Positions 53,097 through 61,140 of a stretch of DNA of 64,000 nt are shown in pieces (position 1 is the stretch's first letter; each line of letters starts with the position of its first letter). The stretch comes from Atopsyche davidsoni (taxonomy: Eukaryota > Arthropoda > Insecta > Trichoptera > Hydrobiosidae), in contig JAILWY010000008.1 of assembly GCA_022113835.1 (NCBI GenBank), positions 2,596,001-2,660,000 on the forward strand, in the 5' to 3' direction. Below the pieces are notes generated by a model, which saw only the letters and a program-made list of their open reading frames with translations, was not told where the DNA came from and searched no databases. Position numbers and translations under genes: made by a program.

Positions 53097-53123
53097 AAGA
53101 TAGTCCCAGCTCGGGGACCGAAA
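53097..53123 (+). ncRNA. Hammerhead-like motif, 5' core lost
   Basis: Reads AGATAGTCCCAGCTCGGGGA then CCGAAAC. The stem GTCCC/GGGGAC around AGCTC followed by GAAAC matches the stem II-GAAA part of the CTGAAGA-type relics. The 5' core is reduced to AGA. Confidence 0.28.
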
Positions 53124-54126
53124 CTGCGGAAGACTGAAAATTTATGCATCTCAACACCCCAGAAACCAAATCCACTTACATAAGATAGTGTTTTCACGGA
53201 AAAATATCAAAGATTATTAGTTAATTATTTGCCTTTTAACTTCATCAAATCTTAACCACAATTTTCTTAGAAACAAATATTTTCTGTTTTGTTTTGTAAC
53301 TCGGAATATAAATACAAACTTTATTTATTCAAATATTTTATTTTGCCATTTTATTCACATGTAAAATAAAGATATTTTTTTTAGCAAAACTTCATTATTT
53401 AAATTGAAAGTACCATTTCAAGTAATTTGAATTGAATTGTTTTTTTTATATATTCTCTGAATTGTATCAAAAAACTCACTCTGCATTAAGGCAATTAATA
53501 TCAAATTTGAATAATACTTTGCACAAAAAACGAAAATACTCCAATACGCTACATTGAAACTTTTTTTTTATAAGCTACCTGGGGGAAAAGTGTCAAAGCA
53601 AAGAACGACCCTTACACGGGGGTGAAGTTGGACGAGATTATATTTTGGTTAGGGTAGGTTTTCTATTGAGCATTCTTTAGCTCGTGATTTATTGTATGAC
53701 TTACATTTCTTTTCCCTTATTCGATTTAGTTCAAACATTCAATACTTGCTTACGTACTAGAAAATAGGGGAAATCAATGGAAATAACAAAACGAAAAAAC
53801 TGTTTTGTCATAGTCACGAAAGCTCAAAATGTTAGCTTTCAATGAAATAGATTGTATAAAATATGTAAATTGGTTTTTAATTTAAATTTTTTATGCTAAA
53901 TATTCTGAACCTCAACATCATTTTCATGAAAAAGGACCTTAAAATATTTTAAAAAGCATCAGTGTGTTTGTCATGTCCAACAAAGAAAACCACTATGAGC
54001 ATTGAAGTTTTTCGTAAAATAATTAAACATTCTGTCGCCAGTATTTATATCTACTCCCTGAAAATTTAATTTGTTGCTTTAACTACAGTAAATCTCGGTG
54101 AATTCCGTGTATTATAATATTACTGC
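53124..54126. other. AT-rich stretch without recognised genes
   Basis: I see nothing apart from a small GC-richer patch near 53580-53660. Confidence 0.5.
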
Positions 54127-54210
54127 ATGCCCCTGTGTATTTTTTCCCTGCAAACAGAGCCAAGTTTAACCGAGGCTCTGGACGTGGAGGCTGTTTGGGC
54201 GAGGGCCAGC

Positions 54211-54405
54211 GACATTACGCGAGTCTGTCCTGGCCGCGATATGCGTTTCTCTCTAATTAAGGCGAGCCAGAGGAATTCAAGATATTCCCTGTGAACTCGT
54301 GCTCTGATACATCTGCCCCGGTTAAACATTCAGAAAAGTGTGATATTTGAATAAATTTGTATACAAAGCAGAGTAACTGAGCAGCAACGGTTAAATCGGA
54401 TACAA
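54211..54405. repeat. Duplicated GC-richer segment, copy 1
   Basis: Matches 54446-54622 in direct orientation over about 180 bp, sharing ATTACGCGAGTCTGTCCTGG and TACATCTGCCCCGGTTAAAC. Copy 1 overlaps a 55-codon plus frame (54127-54294). The same frame has a pyrimidine-rich TTTTTTCCCTGCAAACAG upstream that resembles a splice acceptor. A 69-codon minus frame overlaps it (54120-54329). I recognise no family, and copy 2 has deleted about 14 bp here, shifting both frames, so non-coding is more likely. Confidence 0.9.
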
Positions 54406-54445
54406 CACTGGATTCCGATAACCTTCGGTTTAGTTAGGTTTTGGT

Positions 54446-54622
54446 GATATTACGCGAGTCTGTCCTGGCTTCTCTCTAATTAAGGCGAGCCAGAGGAATT
54501 CAAGATATCCCCTGTGAACTCGTGCTCTGATACATCTGCCCCGGTTAAACATTCGGAAAAGTGTGATATATTAATAAATTTGTATTCAAACCACTGTAAC
54601 TGAGCAGTTAAATCAGATACAA
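54446..54622. repeat. Duplicated GC-richer segment, copy 2
   Basis: Second copy of 54211-54405. It lacks about 14 bp around CCGCGATATGCG and carries scattered substitutions. Spacing between copy starts is 235 bp. Confidence 0.9.
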
Positions 54623-57600
54623 GATTGAGTTTGAACTACAATTAATCCCTCCCCGTTCTCCCCATTGTGTTGCTTGTGCATAGATAGAGTGCCATTCTGC
54701 GCCATGAGCTTGTGTAATGGATAGGAGAGATGTGGAAGTACCTTGTACTGTAGCTTGTTTTAGAAAAAATATCAGATCTAAGCGCCAAAGCTTTATATAA
54801 AGAATATATAATAATTCTATTGGGCAGCAGTAATACGCAGACTTTTCCTTCCAATATAACACTGTGATGTACAATAGAAAGACCCATTACACTATTTTCC
54901 CCATAGAAAACCATGAACACTAATTCAGCATAAATTTTTGCTTAGTAAGATAGTCGCCAACCTCCTCTGAAGAGAGGCACCCGATGAAGAATATGAATAC
55001 ACACTTTTGAAATAAAATGCACTCACTTTAAAATAATCAGATAACTAATTCACCAATTTTTGAATACATTAGGAATAATTTTAATTGCATTGATTGTAAT
55101 TCCTGAATAATAAATGATAATGATTCAATAGATGTAAATGGAAATTGAATATCAAAATATAATTTATTATTCGCATACTTAAAGAGCTATTTCGATTTTA
55201 ACTAAATCCCCTCCAATAAGTCCATTATTTTCATAACAGAATATGAGTAATAGTGGCTTTTATTACATGTATTTATTCATAAACCTTATAATTAATCCAT
55301 GAATTCCATTTACATTCAGAATGTTTTGATGCAAACAAATAAATTATAACTGTAATAAATAATTAACTCAACTTTGTGTTTTTAAAATTATGTTTTGAAA
55401 TTAAAAATATTTCTGCGCATTTTTTTGACATTGGTTTATTTTTTATTTGTGTCTAAAATATTTAATGAATTTTTTGGAAGAATTAATAATGAACACGATT
55501 TTAAAATCTTTTTAAATATTAAATATCTTATTTTGTAAATAATTTATGAGTACTTTGAAAAATAACATTTATAATTTAAAACAAAGCTTGTGATGAGCCA
55601 AACTTTCAATACCTTCTTACTTAGTGTATGAAAGAATAGCATTAAATATTTACTAATATTATTAAAAAAAACTTATATAATGGTAAAAATTGTTTGTTCT
55701 TCTGGTATGATAATTTTACTTACGACTACAATTGAAAAGTTTAATCCTTTGTACTAAGCAATTTTTTTATGTCGCTTAACGTACACACAAAGAATATCTA
55801 TGACTTGTTTTTTCTTATTAAAATTGTTTGACTAGTAAAATAAATTTTAATAAAAAATTTCAGTGTCTTTTTACGCAAACTTCTAATATATCAAATAAAC
55901 AGCAGAGAAAATCATTTCGTCGATAAAATGCTATTTATGATTTAACCTCATATAAAAAAAAATGTATGGTAGATATACAATATCTTTCAAACCTTGTTAT
56001 TTTTACTTTACTTTATGTTTTCTGTATAATTTTTATTTTACTAATAACTATTTTACTGTGTTTATCTTAAGTTTCGGAGAAGATAAAATGCACAAGTTCA
56101 TTTTTAAAAATATCTTCAGCAGTACCTAAGAACTGCTGAAACTTTGTATTGTCACCTTACAACAAGTTCCGTTTTGTGCATCACATGTACTTGATTAATC
56201 AAAATAGAACCTTTTTCGTACAGATGGAGATTAGAGAGGTCCTGTAGCAATGATTTATCCTGCCAAGTACCATATTGGAATGGGACAGCCCCTGGATAGT
56301 GACAGGTGACATGTAAGCCACCAATTCTGCGGTCGTGTGATATTCAGTACTCTGGAATTTGAATTATCTTCTATATGCAGATGCACTTCTGGTATGCGCT
56401 CACTAATAATCTACTGACAGAAATCAATTAGGCATTATGAATCGCTCCATTGTTTGATCTAGAGATATAAATTGTTTCATAAATCTATCTTATATATAAA
56501 TGTGTTTTTGTGTATACAAAAACAATATATACTAACATAAATATCATAGAAAACATATGTGTACAATTTTTTCGCAAACATACGATGTGCCTCATACAAA
56601 AGAAATATGATGATTTTATAATATCTGAAATAATTATTACAATATTAAGCATGATTTATGCTTACAATTGCTTCATGTTTTATTTATTATGCGATGATTA
56701 TTTATAAGAACTTTACTGCTTACTTTATCATTCTTCATAGTCAGAATGTGCATATATTGACGCAAGCTTATCTCAAGTGGTTTAAAATTTTAAATGGATA
56801 TGGCACTGTGTTATGTGTTATTTTAAATTATTTTATTTTTGGTTAAAATGTAATTTTTATTCAGTCATATGTTTAATAACATGTAATAAGTTTCATAAGA
56901 ACACGTTGTAATTAGATTTGATTTTCAGAATCTGGAAGGTTATACCTATACATTAAAATTATGCAAGCTTGTATAAATTAAAAAAAACTGTAAACGACAC
57001 AATAATATAAGAATAAAATATTTTTCTACGACACACATAGGATTTAATTAAATTCAAATCTTTACTACTGTGCCGCTTATATCGATACATGTAAATAATA
57101 ATTTTTTGTATTGAGTACTCAAGTTATCTGAAGGGACAATAAATGGAGATTATTTTTATTATAAATATTGAATTAGTTTTTTATAAGAAGAATACAAAAA
57201 TTGTTATTAAATTATATTTCAACAGTAAAAAATCGTATGGTTTTTAGAAAATTTACATTCCAATTTTTTACGGTCATTTCTTTTCGCGGGTTTTTTTTTT
57301 TTTCATTTCCTTTAGAAATATTAAAATATAAATTTTCGGGAAAAGCGTTTCAGAGATTGCGATGTCGGAGGTCTTAATCATTTGAGGCCGAGGCGAGTTT
57401 TTTCGCCGTAAGAAAAAGAGAAAATTAGCCGCGTAGATGTTTTCCCTCAGATATTGCTGAAAAAAATGACCTTTCACGAGTTTGTCTAGAGGGGTGAACA
57501 ATTTTTGAGCCCGTGTAAAGATATCTAGAGAGAATTTTTAATTACGAATAGTTTAAATGAGGTTCAAAGAGAGGCTCGCTTATCTTTTTATTTTTGTTTT

Positions 57601-57811
57601 TTTTTCAGAGTGAAAGCTTCGACTTACTCCAAACTTACAAAGATGCTAACGATAATTTAAATTCAAAATTTGTAGGCCCTGGATCATTGTGATATCAAAA
57701 ACGAAAATTTTAAACTTTTTTTTTGGTTTTAAAAAAATATGTGAATATCTTGTTTTTTTTTGCTTTTAGTACTATTTTATGTTTATTTAAAAAATATGTG
57801 TTTATTATTTA
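54623..57811. other. AT-rich stretch without recognised genes
   Basis: No gene recognised. A 9 bp hairpin TTCAGCAGT / ACTGCTGAA lies at 56115-56140. A less AT-rich patch of unknown origin spans about 56220-56430. Confidence 0.5.
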
Positions 57812-57824
57812 TGAATAAGTTTTT

Positions 57825-57964
57825 AATATTTTTGTTTGATAATGCCAACGTGAAAGGTTGGCGAAACCGGTCACTAATAAAAACGAAAATGTGGAAAATC
57901 ACTCAAGTATTTTATTCAAAAATATTAAAATGGAATTCCACCAAGTACTCTCTGTCAAAAATAT
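57825..57964 (+). mobile_element. Hammerhead-bearing short element, copy 4
   Basis: The 140 bp insert lies between exact 13 bp direct repeats TGAATAAGTTTTT (57812-57824 and 57965-57977). It starts with AATATTTTTG and ends with CTCTCTGTCAAAAATAT. It contains the best-preserved hammerhead-like core of this family and the tail shared with copies 2 and 3. The left inverted arm is almost absent here, so it is an asymmetric copy. Confidence 0.88.
57836..57872 (+). ncRNA. Hammerhead-ribozyme-like core with U3/A8
   Basis: Reads TTGATAA (57836-57842), then stem II GCCAAC (57844-57849) / GTTGGC (57857-57862) with loop GTGAAAG, GAAAC (57863-57867), and CGGTC with predicted cleavage after C57872. The core is identical to the one at 33949-33985. 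Confidence 0.45.
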
Positions 57965-57977
57965 TGAATAAGTTTTT

Positions 57978-58369
57978 CACAAAATTGAAATAAAAAAAAC
58001 TGTTTCGTTTTTAGTTACAACACATCTATTACTGTTAATGGATTCAAAATTCTAATTATCACATTTTTATTTATAATATTTTTAATGGTTTTAATGCAAA
58101 CATTTCAAGTGTGTTTATGTATCAAAAACATGCTTTAAAATTAAATATTTAACACTAATGAAAAAGTCGTATTCAATGTTATTTTGGGAAGTTGGAAAAA
58201 TAGTATGTTTACATAATTTTCAGTTACCGTACTCAAATAAATCATTTTAATGATAAATACAAAATTTCGGCAGCAATTTAATATTCTGAAAGTAATCTAA
58301 GCGAGTCGCGTTTAAAAAAAAGTCCTGAAACTTTTGAAACCGGGGCATATCACACAGACCTCAAAAAGG
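57978..58369. other. AT-rich stretch
   Basis: I see nothing in it. Confidence 0.5.
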
Positions 58370-58640
58370 AATCCTTAAACGCCGGCAATTCCACTCCGAA
58401 GCCACGAAACAGGAATACTGGCGCAAGGGGCGGGCAACATTTGGCTCCAGCTCCTGGACGAGGCCACTCGGCACAGAAGTCAGGGGACGGCAAACACGGG
58501 CCATAAAAGAGATCGGGCTAATTCTGGTCCGACGTTCAATCTGGTCGGCTCGATCCGACCAATGAATAAGCCGGAGCTGGCGTTTCGCTTCGATTCTAAT
58601 GTCTACAACGTATTGGCTCACTCTCCGCTTCGTTGGCGAA
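58370..58640. other. GC-rich islet, promoter-like or conserved non-coding
   Basis: About 270 bases are clearly richer in G, C and CpG than the surroundings. It has a GC-box-like GGGGCGGG near 58427-58434, a CCAAT box on the plus strand near 58558 and one on the minus strand near 58611. A 102-codon minus frame (58361-58669) covers it. Its translation is arginine-rich, has no domain I recognise, and is probably open because of the composition. No TATA element or exon structure is evident. Confidence 0.35.
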
Positions 58641-58680
58641 TAGTTTATTTTGAGAAGTCGTATTTGCATTTAATTATTTT

Positions 58681-60067
58681 ACGTGTCAATGATAATGAGT
58701 GGTTTTTATCATTACTAATATGATTAGGCACATTAGTTCACACATATAAGATGGTGTACTGACCCTTGTACTAACGAATCACACCTAATCAGAAGAATTT
58801 TTAACAATCATACTCTACATATGAACCAATGTGCCAAAAGTAACAAGTGAAGCGATTTTAATCCCATCTGGATATTATTTTTCATATGTAGAGTATGATT
58901 GTTAAAAATTCTTCTGATTAGATGATCTAATTCTCAGTTCTGATTGAGGTTTTTATCACTCAATGCATTAAAATACTAATCATTCATTCTCAATGATTGA
59001 TTAGTATTTACTCCAAAAGCGTAGATTTATGAGCACATTTTTTATTCGGTAAATAATTTAATATTTTTAAAAAAATCTTATTTATAATATGGGTTTTTTT
59101 CTGTGTTTTTCGACAGAATATCTGTTAATATAAAAATTGAATTATTATGTAAAATATATATGCATGAATCCAGTGATTTAATTACGTGTCAATGACAAGG
59201 AGTGGTTTTTATCACTCAATGCATTAAAATACTAATCATTCGTTCTCGATAATTCGCTCCAAAAACGTAGATCTATGAGCACATTTATTATTCGCTAAAT
59301 AATTTAATATTAAAAAATATATATATCATTTATTTTTCTCAGTTTTTTCTAGTATTTTTAAACAGAATATCTTTTAAAAATATATGTGCATGAACTCAGA
59401 GTAGACTAAATAACAATGTCACGTATTTTACTTGTCAATGACAATGAGTGGTTTTTATAACTCAATGCATTAAAATACTAATCATTCGTTCTCGATAATT
59501 CGCTCCAAAAACGTAGATCTATGAGCACATTTATTATTCGCTTAATAATTTAATATTATTTTTTCCTGTATTTTTAAACAGAATATCTGTTAATAAAAAA
59601 ATTTAAGTATTATATAAAATATATGTGCATGAACCCATTGATTTAATTATAATGCCATGTATTTTACTTGTAAATGACAATGAGTGGTTTTTATCACTTG
59701 ATGCATTAAATACTAATCATTCGTTCTCGATATTTTGCTCCAAATACGTAGATTTATGAGCACATTTATTATTCGCTTAATAATTTAATATTATTTTTTT
59801 CCTGTATTTTCAAACAGAATATCTGTTAATACAATAATTTAATTATAATATAAAATATATGTGCATGAACCCTGTGATTAAATTATAGTGCCATGTATAT
59901 TACTTGTCAATGACAACGAGTGGTTTTTATCACTTGATGCATTAAAATACAAACCATTCATTCTAGATTTTTCTGTATTTTAAAATAGTATATCTGTTAA
60001 TATAATTATACTATAAACTATTTGTACATGAACCCTGTGTAGATTTAATTATTATGCTCTATATTTT
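58681..60067. repeat. Minisatellite, about 240 bp unit, 5 copies
   Basis: Units begin with ACGTGTCAATGA or ACTTGTCAATGA at 58681, 59184, 59430, 59666 and 59902. Shared blocks are GAGTGGTTTTTATCACT, GATCTATGAGCACATTTATT and GCATGAACCC. Unit lengths are about 246, 236 and 236 for units 2-4. Unit 5 is internally deleted (166 bp). Unit 1 is about 256 bp after removal of the SINE inside it. No conserved frame. Confidence 0.92.
58712..58947 (-). mobile_element. SINE family A inside the minisatellite, 11 bp TSD
   Basis: The 236 bp insert lies between exact repeats GGTTTTTATCA (58701-58711 and 58948-58958). Removing it and one repeat restores the unit sequence found in the neighbouring copies (GAGTGGTTTTTATCACTCAA). 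The minus-strand A box TAGTACAAGGG is at 58763-58773; the B box is deleted. Inverted arms 58785-58825 and 58881-58921 are 41 bp and perfect, with a 55-base spacer. Confidence 0.93.
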
Positions 60068-60744
60068 ACTTCATACATTTTTGTGTCACTATAATAAACA
60101 AGTATACGAATAGATTTTTATCAACATTTATTTATTAAGATATATGTACAATTTGTGAAAATATCGTTTTTTTATAAGTGCGTTCTTAGTATTATGATAC
60201 GCAATATAATAAGTGTTGTCAAAAAAATCAAGTGGTTCTAACAAACATAAATGACAGTAGTCTTCCACTTCTACTGGACAGCAGTAGTGGCTGTGAATAT
60301 TTGATGTTTCAAAGCCTATTTGAATGCTTTAGTGAGTTCCTAGAAGGTCTTGTATTAAACCCACACAGGCGTTTTGGAAGCAAACTACTAATTATCATCA
60401 TCAAATAGACACAAGTGTTAAAAAGCACATCGCCGCTGTAAGCTGGTGCATTCCTGAAAGCTCGCCTCGGGGAAGGCTTCGCTTGCGAACCTGAACGTAA
60501 TTAAAAGCCTTTGGCCCGCGCACGTGTGGCTTGAAAAGAAATTAACATGTCACCATCTGCTGGAAAGCAAGACTATTTGACTGCAAAGGGAATGGATGCA
60601 TTTTTAAACGGAGAGAATGAACTGAAAAACCTTTACAACGTAATTGAAGTTTTTTCCAATTTGTCAGTTTATAAGGAATGTAGCAAAATTAAATAAAATA
60701 TTCGTGTTTATATATTTTTTCAATAATAAGTAATGTTAACTATT
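60068..60744. other. Non-coding stretch with GC-richer patch
   Basis: AT-rich to about 60420, then a GC-richer patch to about 60600 without a long frame. No gene recognised. Confidence 0.5.
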
Positions 60745-60831
60745 ATAATGATAAAAGTACCATCAGATGCATAACTAAACAGTTTAGTTATGCATCTGAT
60801 GATGACCCAGTGATGATCTTTCTAGATGTCT

Positions 60832-61019
60832 AGATGACCTTTTGAAACAGTTGTGATGATAAACCGGGGACCCAGAATTGTTTGTGTCATATTTTTGACT
60901 GAAGACCTTTGTGTGTTTCTATTGACTTAACTATTATTTTAAAACGGATCAAGGAATTAATTTTTCAATATTTTTTTATTATATCATCAAATAGATTATT
61001 TTGTGATATTTTTTTTAAT
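60832..61019. repeat. Dispersed repeat shared with 45521-45740
   Basis: Second copy of the segment described at 45521. It lies inside the hammerhead-like element here. Confidence 0.85.
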
Positions 61020-61043
61020 TTACTAAACAGCTTAGTTATGCAT

Positions 61044-61084
61044 CTGATGATGACCCAGTGTATTGGGACGAAACAAGTAATGTA
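61044..61084 (+). ncRNA. Hammerhead-ribozyme-like core, canonical residues
   Basis: CTGATGA (61044-61050) matches the invariant CUGANGA. Stem II is GACCC (61052-61056) / GGGAC (61065-61069) with one A-A mismatch and an extra T51, followed by GAAAC (61070-61074). A three-pair stem III can form from ACA (61073-61075) and TGT (61081-61083), leaving GUA as cleavage triplet with cut after A61084. Stem I is weak near the core, but AGTTAT (61034-61039) can pair with ATAATT (61086-61091). All invariant bases are present, so this is the best candidate in the window. Confidence 0.4.
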
Positions 61085-61140
61085 AATAATTTTAATAAAC
61101 CCAAAGTGAAGACAAAATACAAAGGTACTTTTATCATTAT

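Larger units (their letters stand above)
60745..61140 (+). mobile_element. Hammerhead-like composite element with 17 bp inverted ends
   Basis: The ends ATAATGATAAAAGTACC (60745-60761) and GGTACTTTTATCATTAT (61124-61140) are perfect inverted repeats. Internally there are a long palindrome around 60762-60801 (CATCAGATGCATAACTAAAC and its complement), the dispersed repeat 60832-61019, and the hammerhead-like core at 61044-61084. No TSD found. It has no coding capacity. The layout suggests a non-autonomous retroelement of the Penelope/retrozyme kind, but that assignment is inference. Confidence 0.7.

Noticed and set aside
58681..60067. CRISPR-like repeat array
   Set aside because: Units are about 240 bp and repeat throughout their length with no unique spacers; an ordinary minisatellite in a eukaryotic context.
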